NCBI GenBank assembly: GCA_947168885.1 | Contig: CAMVNQ010000008.1 | Coordinates: 1 to 64,000, forward strand | Direction of reading: 5' to 3' | DNA: 64,000 nucleotides | DNA from: an uncultured Clostridia bacterium | GTDB taxonomy: Bacteria; Bacillota; Clostridia; Oscillospirales; Ruminococcaceae | Shown: positions 30,315 through 39,498 of the stretch, in pieces | Layout of the letters: the number at the start of each line of letters is the position of its first letter | Numbering within the stretch: position 1 is the first letter of the stretch | Program-made: the position numbers and the translations under genes | The notes under the pieces: generated by a model | The model's database searches: none | Seen by the model: the letters and a program-made list of their open reading frames with translations, nothing else | What the model was told of the DNA's origin: nothing

Positions 30315-30434
30315 TTAAGCTTTTTTTCGATTTTGTGGATTTCTGCCGTGCTTCATGGGGTATCCGCAGTGCGGACAGCTTACGGCCATGTCGCTTACAG
30401 GAAGCCTGCATTCTATGCATTCAATGAGCATCAT
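30315..30434 (-). CDS. 39-aa zinc-ribbon microprotein
   Basis: MMLIECIECRLPVSDMAVSCPHCGYPMKHGRNPQNRKKA*, preceded by GGGAGGaaacg; below ORF-track cutoff. Confidence 0.75.
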   Translation of the reverse strand: MMLIECIECRLPVSDMAVSCPHCGYPMKHGRNPQNRKKA

Positions 30435-30525
30435 TCGTTTCCTCCCTTGTCATATCGTCAATAACAAAGCTCCCGCTCTTCCGCGTTATACGGGAAAGCA
30501 GGAGCCGATGCTGTTGATACTGATT

Positions 30526-33500
30526 TTATTCTTCCACGGTAAGCTCGCTCTCTGCGACCTTCGTGTCGGTTATCACGAAAAGTTTTCCGTTTCTTATCGC
30601 TGCGCAGAGCACCGATGATTTCTCGTCATAGGTGATATACTCGCCGCACACGGTGAACAGAGTACCGTCCCAGTGCAGCACCACAACACGCTCGACCTCG
30701 GAATATCCGTCGAAGTATATCGTCGGCACCGCGAAAAGCGTTCCGTCTTCGTTTGTTCCGATGAATGTCGGTAGTGTTTCGGCGGGGCTGCTCAGGTATT
30801 TAAGGTTCTCACGAGGGGTCTGCTTGTCAAGCTCGATTATCGAATAAGCGGTTTCTTTAAGTGCGCCGTTGTATTCATACATCGAGATGCGAAGTCCTGC
30901 TCTCTCACCGTCCGGAGCGGGTTCTGCGCGGAGCCCGACAAGATTGTCTCCGGCTTTTATAAGCTTGTCTGTGTAGATGTCTGTTGCCGCGATCTGCGCG
31001 CTTTCGGGGCTGTCGCCGCTCATGGCGAAACCGTAGAGCATCTTCTGACCGCCGTTCTGTTCGGTAACAACGTAAGCTGTGCCGTTATCTGACCATGCTA
31101 CCGAAGCCGCTTTCTCGTCCGGAACGGTCACAGACTTTCCGTTCTTATAAGCACATATCCCGTTTTCGGTCTGACCGATCATGCCGCCCTGTCCGATACA
31201 GTCCGCGCTGAACGCATCTCCCGCATACGCATTTGCGGAAACGATACTGAGATCTTTCGATATTTCCATGCCGTAGGTCGTTCCACCGTCCGGTACGGCA
31301 AGAGTCATCCCCTGTCCGCCGAATTTCACGAAACCGGCGTTTCCGCCGAAAACCGCGAGAGCGTCTCCGCCGACGGTATAGAGTATATTCACGGCGTTAT
31401 GCTTTGCGCCGTCTATTGCGTAAATATCGGACGCGTCTATCTCACAAAGCTTGCCGCTGCTGATGCAGTACGGGTGCTTCGAGACGGACAGACCGCTGTT
31501 GTATGCCTCTGTGTAGCCGTTTACGCTGCCTGCTGTGGCTATAGTGAGCTTTCCGTCAACTATCCCTGCGCCGGTGAATATGCCGCCGACGGAATATTCG
31601 GCTTTCTTCGACATATCCTTGCCGTAAACGAGCACCTGTGTCTCGTAAAGTTCTGTTCCCTTCGTGTCAGCCTTTCCGCAGACGATATACAGGTCGCCGT
31701 CTATCGCGGTGAAAGCGTGCATAAGTGATCCGTCCACACGGGCGGTATCCGCATCTGCTTCTGTTTCTTCTGTCGGTTCTTCCGGAGCGACGGAGTCGTC
31801 GGTGTCAGTATCGACAGTTTCTTCCGCGAGTTCGGCATCCGGCTGCTCGTCCGGCACCTGCTCGCCTATCGGAACGGCGCGGAACGTGCAGTCGTTCTGC
31901 ACCGAATAAATATACGCCGTGTCGTCCGTGAACAGCACGCTTGCGGGGGCTCCGCCGAATACTATGTCCGACGGAAAAGGCTCGGCCGACGCGCGAAGGT
32001 AGCCGATAGTGTCTGCTGCACGTATTTCCGCGGCCTCGTAGCTGCCCGCGCTCATATCGTCGTAGGATGAGAGCTTTGTGAGCGTTGCTTCTTCGGGGAC
32101 GATGTGGTGCTCGGGAACGCTTGTTTCGGTTATTTCGGCAGCGGGAGCCGTCGTTTCCTCGGTAATAGAGGTGTCGTTTGTCTCCGGCTCGTTTCTGTCG
32201 GAAGCGAAAGGCAGGTACTTCATACCCGCACTTCCTGCCGCGAGAAGAACCGCCAGCACTGCGCAAGTGATGATCTTTCCGCGATTCACGCCCTCATAGT
32301 ATTCATTGTCGTCGATGAAATATTCGTTGCCTTTATAGCGCTTTCTTCCTGTGTCCTCATCGCCGAAGCCGCCGTCATCGTCATTTTGCGCGCTCTTGTG
32401 CGGCTTTTCTGCGGGATCATCGTCTTTCGGCTCTGCTGCGGCATCTTCGGCGTGTCTGGGCTGATGCCGTTCTCTCTGGTGCTTTGCGGAAGCGCTGTTA
32501 TCATCGTCCGCGTCGTCCTTGTCGTCGAACGAGAAACTCAGATCGTCCGGCGCATAGCTGTCCATAGCGTCGCTTGCCGCATCGAGCGCAAGTCCGACGT
32601 CCGGGGCGAATCCGGCGGATCCGGAAGGTGCCTGTACGGGCTGCGCCAATCGGCTTATCCTTGGCTCATACGGTTCGGGATCGCGTACCTTCGGCTCATA
32701 AACCTTCACTTCCGAGATCTTTTTAGGCGCGTTCGGCTCAGGTTCGTTCACCTTCGGGGCATACGGCTCAGATTCGACAGCGCGTTCGGCTTCTTCGTCT
32801 GAGACGTTCTCTCCTATTGCGTAATCACTTATTATTTGTGTTACGGACACGCCGTTCTGTATCGGTGATGTGGTGATAGTTTCTTCGCTGTCACTGTTCT
32901 GTTCAAATTCCCGGAGCGGCTCGGCAGCTATCGCTTCGAGTACTTTCACGGCAGTATCGTCTTCCTGCCCGGGATTGTTTTCCTTATAAGCTTCGCCGAA
33001 CTCCGGTACAGCTTCGTCAACGGAAAATCCCTGCTCGTCATCGTTGCCGAGCGACGCAGATGCTTCATCTGTCGCTTCGTAATCCGGTATTATGCCTCCG
33101 GATACCGCATCAAACGGTCTTGTGTCGGAGACTGCCGCAGACTGCGGCGTTTCTAATTCCGTTGTTGCGAAAAGAGCACGATCGTCGTCATCAACGTCCG
33201 CGTCCTCAATGTCTTCGGGCTCATCACGACGGATGTCTATGCGTTCCGGCAAGGACTGCTTACCCGCAGCATTCGCGTTTATTGCGGCGTAGGGATCCAC
33301 CGGTTCGTAATCGTTATCGTCAAAAAGCTCATGCAGCGCGGCATGGCTCATCGGATCCACAGCATCATATCCGTCGTTGCGGGCACCTATCATTGAGCCG
33401 AGATCTATGTCCTTGATCTGCTTTTCCGGATGTCTGCGCTCATTGAGCAGCTTCTGCTGCTCGAATTTTCCGGTAGAATTCCGGAGCTGGAAGTCTGTCT

Positions 33501-34935
33501 CGTCCTCCGCGATCGAGCTTTCCTCAAATGTGAGAGGACGTTCGGGCTTGACCGACTTGTTTATACCTATCGCAAGTTCAAGATCGGTCTTTGGCTTTTC
33601 GCGGCGTTTTCTCCTGTATTTTTCACGGCGTGAACCGTCATACAGTCCCGCACGTTCAAGTGCCAGACGGTTCTCTTCCTTCGCATCGAGTACCTCGCGT
33701 CTTTCCTTTACCGCTGTAAGCAGTTTATAATAGTCGGATTCGGTGAGCGGAGATTCTTCAAGAAGCTCAATCAGGCGCTTTTTCGTAAGGCGCGGATTCT
33801 GCTCTATTTCGCGGTAGGCACTGTTGCTTATGCGGGTATTACCGATAAGACGCAGGAACTCGCGGCCTTTCATCTTTTCGGCGGAAACGACGGCGATAAA
33901 TGTTTCAGCGTTGAGCTTTATGGGTGTTTCTTCCTGTGTTTCTCCGAGTTCGCTGAAAACAAGTTCGTTGTCGTCGATACCGTCATCGGCTTCATCGTTA
34001 TCGTCATAATATTCGGGCTCTTCCTCTGTTTCCTCGTCAAATCCGGGCTTGTCGGAAGGCTCGTTGCCGGCGTTCTTGTCTTCGTCTGTCTCTTCTGCGG
34101 CGATCTTGTCGCCGGACTCGTCCGTGAGAGGCTCGTCATAGGTGAAGGCTGATTCGTCTTCACCTGACTGTTCATCCGGCTCGACAGGCTGTGAGTCAGT
34201 CGGTTCAACGGGCTGTTGCTCTTCGGACTGCTGTTCATCAGGTTGCTGCTCCGTGGGCTGCTGTTCATCCGGCTCGACAGGCTGTGAGTCAGTCGGTTCA
34301 ACGGCCTCTTGCTCTTCGGGCTGCTGCTCCGTAGGCTGTTGTTCAGCAGATAGCTGCTCTGCGGGTTTCTGTTCCTCGGGGGACGGAATATAGCTGGCCG
34401 CGGCTTCGTCGAAGCCGGTGTAACGGTCGCGCAGAGCGTCGGGCGCACGGAAAGTTCCGGCGCTGGCGCAGATGCTGCCGTAAGCTGCGCCGAGGCGCTT
34501 TTTGGCGGAACCGAGCTTGTCGGATATTGTATCTTCCGACATACCGGTAAGCACCGAGATCTCTCTTGCTCCGTAACCGAAAACGCAAGCCATGGAGAAA
34601 ACAAGTCTTTCGACATCTGGCATTTTTCCTGTATCTGCGAAAACACCGTTCGCTGTGTGTGTGATCCCGCTGGCTTTGAACTCCTTCAGTCTGTCCACTG
34701 CGTTCTTCGTGAGTTCGTGAACGAGCCACGAACGCAGGTGACGCTCGTCACGGATACGGGATATGCCTGCGTAACCGTCGTTTATTGCGGATATGACTGC
34801 GGCCTTTGCAGTCTTTTCATCTTTGAGCGCTATTATCGCTGCCGTGTACAGCCCGTCAACCGAGCTCAGGCAAAGCGATTCGTATGCGGCGCGGCTTCCC
34901 GTGCGGGCTCTGTCGAGCTTTTCCTCAAATGTCAT
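30526..34935 (-). CDS. ECF-sigma-like domain fused to acidic linker, one TM and predicted extracellular beta-propeller
   Basis: N-term MTFEEKLDRARTGSRAAYESLCL...(region-2-like) and MPDVERLVFSMACVFGYGAREISVLTGMSEDTISDKLGSAKKRLGAAY (region-4-like); TM GKIITCAVLAVLLAAGSAGMKYLPF; beta-rich C-terminus; SD ccAGGAGatgaaacgATG. Confidence 0.82.
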   Translation of the reverse strand: MTFEEKLDRARTGSRAAYESLCLSSVDGLYTAAIIALKDEKTAKAAVISAINDGYAGISRIRDERHLRSWLVHELTKNAVDRLKEFKASGITHTANGVFADTGKMPDVERLVFSMACVFGYGAREISVLTGMSEDTISDKLGSAKKRLGAAYGSICASAGTFRAPDALRDRYTGFDEAAASYIPSPEEQKPAEQLSAEQQPTEQQPEEQEAVEPTDSQPVEPDEQQPTEQQPDEQQSEEQQPVEPTDSQPVEPDEQSGEDESAFTYDEPLTDESGDKIAAEETDEDKNAGNEPSDKPGFDEETEEEPEYYDDNDEADDGIDDNELVFSELGETQEETPIKLNAETFIAVVSAEKMKGREFLRLIGNTRISNSAYREIEQNPRLTKKRLIELLEESPLTESDYYKLLTAVKERREVLDAKEENRLALERAGLYDGSRREKYRRKRREKPKTDLELAIGINKSVKPERPLTFEESSIAEDETDFQLRNSTGKFEQQKLLNERRHPEKQIKDIDLGSMIGARNDGYDAVDPMSHAALHELFDDNDYEPVDPYAAINANAAGKQSLPERIDIRRDEPEDIEDADVDDDDRALFATTELETPQSAAVSDTRPFDAVSGGIIPDYEATDEASASLGNDDEQGFSVDEAVPEFGEAYKENNPGQEDDTAVKVLEAIAAEPLREFEQNSDSEETITTSPIQNGVSVTQIISDYAIGENVSDEEAERAVESEPYAPKVNEPEPNAPKKISEVKVYEPKVRDPEPYEPRISRLAQPVQAPSGSAGFAPDVGLALDAASDAMDSYAPDDLSFSFDDKDDADDDNSASAKHQRERHQPRHAEDAAAEPKDDDPAEKPHKSAQNDDDGGFGDEDTGRKRYKGNEYFIDDNEYYEGVNRGKIITCAVLAVLLAAGSAGMKYLPFASDRNEPETNDTSITEETTAPAAEITETSVPEHHIVPEEATLTKLSSYDDMSAGSYEAAEIRAADTIGYLRASAEPFPSDIVFGGAPASVLFTDDTAYIYSVQNDCTFRAVPIGEQVPDEQPDAELAEETVDTDTDDSVAPEEPTEETEADADTARVDGSLMHAFTAIDGDLYIVCGKADTKGTELYETQVLVYGKDMSKKAEYSVGGIFTGAGIVDGKLTIATAGSVNGYTEAYNSGLSVSKHPYCISSGKLCEIDASDIYAIDGAKHNAVNILYTVGGDALAVFGGNAGFVKFGGQGMTLAVPDGGTTYGMEISKDLSIVSANAYAGDAFSADCIGQGGMIGQTENGICAYKNGKSVTVPDEKAASVAWSDNGTAYVVTEQNGGQKMLYGFAMSGDSPESAQIAATDIYTDKLIKAGDNLVGLRAEPAPDGERAGLRISMYEYNGALKETAYSIIELDKQTPRENLKYLSSPAETLPTFIGTNEDGTLFAVPTIYFDGYSEVERVVVLHWDGTLFTVCGEYITYDEKSSVLCAAIRNGKLFVITDTKVAESELTVEE
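34168..34354. repeat. 93-bp direct repeat in linker-coding sequence
   Basis: ctgttcatccggctcgacaggctgtgagtcagtcggttcaacgg starts at 34168 and at 34261; encodes the EPTDSQPVEPDEQ... unit. Confidence 0.85.
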
Positions 34936-35138
34936 CGTTTCATCTCCTGGGTATATGGGTCGGCAGAATGCCGGATAATTCATAATACAGCCAATAACGG
35001 CCGAAAAATATCAATAACTATATTATTATATCACAGTTTACGCAAAAAGAAAAGATATTTTTTCAAAAAAACACATTTTTCGGGTCACGAAGCATCGGTA
35101 AGAACATAAAACGGTATATAATCATATAATGGAAAAAA

Positions 35139-35265
35139 GCGGAAAACACCGGAGTAGCGCGTGATGCGCGTCCGTCGGGAGTGCGTCACGCGCTCGCGAA
35201 CAGCTCCGGTGTGCCTTCTGTCCCGGGACCGGAACCGGCAATTCCGCTTTTATATAGTTTTCCGC
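35139..35265. ncRNA. Nested inverted-repeat / possible structured RNA
   Basis: ACACCGGAG (35146) / CTCCGGTGT (35204); inner AGCGCGTGA (35156) / TCACGCGCT (35186); outer GCGGAAAAC (35139) / GTTTTCCGC (35257). Confidence 0.4.
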
Positions 35266-35285
35266 GCAGAAGTGCGGGAATCAGA

Positions 35286-35318
35286 AAGGCAGACAGCGGA
35301 AAATCCGTCGTCTGCCTT
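35286..35318 (-). terminator. Putative terminator hairpin downstream of the 35322 CDS
   Basis: AAGGCAGAC...GTCTGCCTT inverted repeat, weak T-run. Confidence 0.4.
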
Positions 35319-35321
35319 GTT

Positions 35322-36365
35322 TTATCGGGCACCTTCGTTTTTAAGGACATCATCGAGTTCCTCGATGAGCACAAGCTCAAACCGGTTCTCGCCGGCGCTT
35401 GCGGTCTTATACGCCCTGTCGAGGTAATACCGTGCCTTCTGCGGGTCATGCAGCACCGCGTAACAGTAGTATGCAAGCGCTCGTTTAGTTCCCGCGCCGG
35501 TATCTGTCGCGAGAGCAGTTCCCGCCTTGTCATAGAATTTTCTTGCGTACTCCTCGTCGGGCTCAAGCCATGAATAATAGTATATCAGCATGGCATAGGA
35601 ATTGACGCAGTTACGCATGAATTCCCCCGAACGCAGTATATCGGTAAGCTTATGCATCGGCTCGGGCAGTCTTTCGGCCTGTCCGCTCGCAAGCAGATGC
35701 GTACCGTAATAATACAGATACGTTACAGTATCCGTCGTCGAAGGCTCGTCGGGAAACTGCATCTCATCAAGCGGACGCAGATCCAGTCCCGCGGGATCGG
35801 CACCGTTTTCGAGTGCCCTTGTTATCTGCTGCACATATCCTCCGAGAGTATTCTTTTCGCCCGCGGCAGAACGGATAAGCGCTACAACGTCACCCATCAC
35901 AGCAAAATACGAGATAATGCATAAGAATGCCGCGAAGACAGCCCAGTCCGTGTCCGGCTCGAACGAAAGCTCATCCGGCGGCGGAGCAGCCAATATCGCC
36001 TCCCACGCGGGCAGCGACAGCACCGTTATTATAACCGACAGAAACGTTTTTGCAAGCAGCCTGCACAGTATAAAACGCGTATGCGACGCGCTGGGATCCG
36101 TGCTGCCGTTTCCGGTAAACGTGTATCTCACGAACGGCGCATATTTGTCGTCACCTTTGAGCCAGCGTCCGTTCACGCGCCTGAACGAGAAAAAGCCGAC
36201 CGTGATCTTGTCACATTCAAGTCCGAACATCGGGAGCACAAAGAGAAGGAACAATATGTGCAGACCCTCGAACATAACAAGTCCCAGCAGAACGCCGAGC
36301 AGAATATACAGGATCTTCCCGTTAATTATTGAATAGATCAGCGCCCTTGCGCTTCTGAACCTCAT
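35322..36365 (-). CDS. Uncharacterised membrane protein
   Basis: Several TM segments, then a soluble helical C-terminus (possible TPR-like). Confidence 0.78.
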   Translation of the reverse strand: MRFRSARALIYSIINGKILYILLGVLLGLVMFEGLHILFLLFVLPMFGLECDKITVGFFSFRRVNGRWLKGDDKYAPFVRYTFTGNGSTDPSASHTRFILCRLLAKTFLSVIITVLSLPAWEAILAAPPPDELSFEPDTDWAVFAAFLCIISYFAVMGDVVALIRSAAGEKNTLGGYVQQITRALENGADPAGLDLRPLDEMQFPDEPSTTDTVTYLYYYGTHLLASGQAERLPEPMHKLTDILRSGEFMRNCVNSYAMLIYYYSWLEPDEEYARKFYDKAGTALATDTGAGTKRALAYYCYAVLHDPQKARYYLDRAYKTASAGENRFELVLIEELDDVLKNEGAR

Positions 36366-36518
36366 ATTCCTCTCCTCCGGTCATCTTTATGAGTCTCCGA
36401 AAACTCATTATTATGGCTATCCCGCACAAATAAGGATTTTCTGTTCGGAATGACGGGATATTATGCAGGCAAGAGCAGCGATACAAAAACCGCGTGCGAC
36501 TGTTTATACGACATTGCC

Positions 36519-36671
36519 CTAAACATTTTCCTTGTCGTTTTTCCTGTTGTCAAGCATTCTGTAGATCCCGTAGCCGAACCAGAATATCCACGTCCACTGC
36601 CATGCGCCGAAAGCTATGCTGACCGCAAGATAAACGACAGCCGCACAAGTTGCTATGGTCCATTGCTTCAA
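36519..36671 (-). CDS. 50-aa small membrane protein, TTG start
   Basis: (TTG)KQWTIATCAAVVYLAVSIAFGAWQWTWIFWFGYGIYRMLDNRKNDKENV*, SD GAGGTG 7 nt upstream, directly downstream of the HTH gene. Confidence 0.6.
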   Translation of the reverse strand: MKQWTIATCAAVVYLAVSIAFGAWQWTWIFWFGYGIYRMLDNRKNDKENV

Positions 36672-36703
36672 GACCGTTCACCTCAATAACATGAACCGAC
36701 GCG

Positions 36704-37231
36704 TCACAGCTTTTCCGAAAGCTCGTCATAAAGGAGCACAGCCGAAGCCTTGATCTCGCGCTTTGCAAAGATGCCCTTGCCCGCATAGGAAAGGGCTTTG
36801 TTCGCGTAAGCCATACCCTCTTTCGGGTCTTTGGCGGTCTTTGCAAGTTCGAGATAAGACATGGCGAGCACTGCACAAGCCTCGTCATAGACGATATTTC
36901 CGCCTTCGGAGAGCGGAAGTGCAAGCGTGACCGATTCGGTATAATCGCCGCGCTTGAATGCATTTTTCATTTTTATGAGAGCTTCGAGATCCTTATCTGC
37001 AGCGTTCTCGCTGTCATCGAACGTTTCAAGCTCGTCCGGAAGCAGGTAATTCACGGGGAGCTGTAGCACTTTCGCGAGATATGTGAGAGTCTTTACCGAC
37101 GGGTTGGCGGTGCCGCTCTCTATCTGGCTCAGCATATTTCGCGTTATGAAATCACCAACGACATCCGCCTGCGTCATCTTCCTCGCGAGCCGCGCTTCTT
37201 TTATTCTTTTTCCGAGTTCTGCCGAGTCCAT
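36704..37231 (-). CDS. XRE-family HTH transcriptional regulator
   Basis: MDSAELGKRIKEARLARKMTQADVVGDFITRNMLSQIESGTANPSVKTLTYLAKVLQLPVNYLL. Confidence 0.93.
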   Translation of the reverse strand: MDSAELGKRIKEARLARKMTQADVVGDFITRNMLSQIESGTANPSVKTLTYLAKVLQLPVNYLLPDELETFDDSENAADKDLEALIKMKNAFKRGDYTESVTLALPLSEGGNIVYDEACAVLAMSYLELAKTAKDPKEGMAYANKALSYAGKGIFAKREIKASAVLLYDELSEKL

Positions 37232-37302
37232 ACTGCACACCCTCCTCTCTTCTTTTGTCGTTTTGTCGTATTTTTGCTGTATCCGCAAGGCCGGTGCAAG
37301 CG

Positions 37303-37626
37303 TTACTCCGGTCTCCTGATTATTTTTACCGCCGTACCGTAAGCCATGACCTCTGCCGCGCTCTGCATTACTGCTGATGTTGCGTATCTTACACCGATAA
37401 CGGCATCCGCGCCCTTTGCCTGTGCTTCGAAAAGCATTCTGTCGGTAGCTATCTGACGCGCGTCGTCCATCATCTGGGTATAGTGCTTGAGTTCGCCGCC
37501 GACAATGGTTTTCAGTCCCGCGCCGAAATCCTTGAAGGCGTTGACGGTCTGGATAGTACTTCCTTTAACAAGTCCGAGCACCTGTATCTCTGCGCCCGGG
37601 AGATATTCTGTTGTGACAAATAACAT
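37303..37626 (-). CDS. YbjQ/heavy-metal-binding domain family protein
   Basis: LPGAEIQVLGLVKGSTIQTVNAFKDFGAGLKTIVGGELKHYTQMMDDARQIATDRMLFEAQAKGADAVIGVRYATSAVMQSAAEVMAYGTAVKI. Confidence 0.93.
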   Translation of the reverse strand: MLFVTTEYLPGAEIQVLGLVKGSTIQTVNAFKDFGAGLKTIVGGELKHYTQMMDDARQIATDRMLFEAQAKGADAVIGVRYATSAVMQSAAEVMAYGTAVKIIRRPE

Positions 37627-37815
37627 AATAACACACTCCTTTTCTTCTATGAAAGTGAAAGCTCTGAACGTAAATCTTATTTACTTACGATTTTAACATA
37701 CAAATCCTGAAATTGCAATAGCTTTCCGGATATTTTTTGATTTTCGGCACTTTGCTCAAATCATAGTGCGCTTCTTGTGCAGTATCACGATTTTGAAAAA
37801 TCGTTCGCGGGATTA

Positions 37816-37843
37816 TTGACAACGGCGGAAAATGTGGTATAAT
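37816..37843 (+). promoter_or_regulatory. Sigma-A-type promoter
   Basis: TTGACA - 16 nt - TATAAT upstream of the NfeD-like gene. Confidence 0.75.
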
Positions 37844-37994
37844 TGTAGTAAATAGAATTTACACAACGATCCATTATCCTTTGCTGGACCGGCGGACCGG
37901 AAAGCGGCAGTCTGTTCCCTCTCCCGCTTCGGCGAGCGAGAGAACAGAAAGCATATCTGTACGGCCTCCGCTTAATAAGAAAGGAAGTGTTTAT

Positions 37995-38720
37995 ATGGAA
38001 TGGTTCACAGAATGGTGGGGCAGCCTTGATACAATGAGCCAGGTGCTCTTCTGCGTTGCGCTTCCCTCAACGGTTATACTGCTTATCCAGACTATAATGA
38101 TAATACTCGGTTTCGGCCATGACGGAGCCGGTGTGAACCCGAGCGACACCTCGGGCTTTGACGGAAGTACGGACATCGACATAAGCACAGACGTGGATAT
38201 AAGTCTTGATGCCGACGGATCGGGAGCAGACATTGATTCTTCCGGCGGAACGGAGTTCGAGACCGATGTTACCGACGTGAATTACGGTGACGGAAGCAGC
38301 CACGGCGACATCGGAACGATGAACTTTTTCACCGTCCAGGGCGTGATCACATTCTTCTGCGTTTTCGGCTGGGCGGCTCTTGTTACATACACGCTGTCGA
38401 AGATCGCAGTGCTTGCTGTAATAGTAGGACTTGTGCTCGGACTCGCGGCTATGTTCGGTGTGGCCAAGATACTTCAGCTCTCGAAGAAGCTCGCACAGAA
38501 CGGCACGCTGAATATCCGCAATCTCCTCGGCGCTTCCGGAACGGTTTATCTTGTGATACCCGCGGACGGCGAGGGAAAAGGAAAGGTAAACGTTACGAGC
38601 GGCGAAAGGCTTGTTGAGTTCGACGCGATAACCGACGAAAAAGAATCTCTTCCCGACGGAACTTCCGTAAGAGTGGTTGATATTCGCAGCGGCAATGTCC
38701 TTGTTGTCGAGAAAGTGTGA
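37995..38720 (+). CDS. NfeD-like membrane protein with C-terminal OB-fold-like domain
   Basis: TM segments plus LLGASGTVYLVIPADGEGKGKVNVTSGERLVEFDAITDEKESLPDGTSVRVVDIRSGNVLVVEKV; two genes upstream of flotillin. Confidence 0.75.
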   Translation: MEWFTEWWGSLDTMSQVLFCVALPSTVILLIQTIMIILGFGHDGAGVNPSDTSGFDGSTDIDISTDVDISLDADGSGADIDSSGGTEFETDVTDVNYGDGSSHGDIGTMNFFTVQGVITFFCVFGWAALVTYTLSKIAVLAVIVGLVLGLAAMFGVAKILQLSKKLAQNGTLNIRNLLGASGTVYLVIPADGEGKGKVNVTSGERLVEFDAITDEKESLPDGTSVRVVDIRSGNVLVVEKV

Positions 38721-38729
38721 CGGTGCTGT

Positions 38730-39287
38730 ATGGAATCAATTGATCTTCTTTTCTGGGGGTTTATTGCACTTGTCGTTGTCGGCGGTATCGTCTGTCTGCT
38801 AGTGTTTCTTCCGAAGGAACATGACTATGAGGACAACAAGAACGATTGTTACCGCATACAATACCGCGACGGAAACTACACGGTGTCGAAGAAGAAGCCG
38901 TCATACGGCGAGAACCGGTACTCTCTTCGTTCAAAATTCTTCTATATAAAGAAGATACCGTTTGAGATCGACGCGTTCTGCGATGAGGGAGAAGCTCCGG
39001 ACGGCAAAAGCTACCGGGCAGTCACATCGGTGAAGATGTGTTTCCCCGAAGACAGGCTTCAGACATTCGCGCCGACATTCCACGGCGTTTCTCATGAGAG
39101 TATCACCGAAACGATCGAAGAAGCTCTCGCGGCGGCAATGAAGGACGCTATCGCGAAATATGACGCGGCGGCTGGCGAGGAAGCTTTCAGGGAAGTGTTC
39201 AAGGAATGCGCTCAGAAAAAGCTTGATATCTTCGGACTGTACATAATGGCGGTCGGGAATATCAGAATAAACGAGAATGCAGTATGA
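38730..39287 (+). CDS. Uncharacterised membrane protein in NfeD/flotillin operon
   Basis: N-terminal TM, soluble domain; stop overlaps next ATG (ATGA at 39284). Confidence 0.8.
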   Translation: MESIDLLFWGFIALVVVGGIVCLLVFLPKEHDYEDNKNDCYRIQYRDGNYTVSKKKPSYGENRYSLRSKFFYIKKIPFEIDAFCDEGEAPDGKSYRAVTSVKMCFPEDRLQTFAPTFHGVSHESITETIEEALAAAMKDAIAKYDAAAGEEAFREVFKECAQKKLDIFGLYIMAVGNIRINENAV

Positions 39288-39465
39288 TCGGTATGATAAA
39301 GATGAGCGACAAATGCCAAAAACAGTATGATTTCGCTGAAAAGAAATGCCCGTCTGCGGTAAAAAGCTGAAGAAAGCATATACCAAAGAAGAAACGGAAA
39401 AAATAAAAAAGAAGAAGAGGACACAATGGCCGTCCTCAACACGATGTTTTTTATGTAAACCTTGA
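39284..39465 (+). pseudogene. Apparently frameshifted small zinc-ribbon protein
   Basis: MIGMIKMSDKCQKQYDFAEKKCP then frame shift into VCGKKLKKAYTKEETEKIKKKKRTQWPSSTRCFLCKP*; break at about 39345-39357. Confidence 0.5.
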
Positions 39466-39498
39466 GACGCTGTCTCATTGAAATAAGGAGGAATTATT

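Noticed and set aside
33918-34646. 242-aa ORF with Ser/Asn-rich repeats
   Set aside because: Alternate-frame reading of the repetitive linker of the sigma-propeller gene
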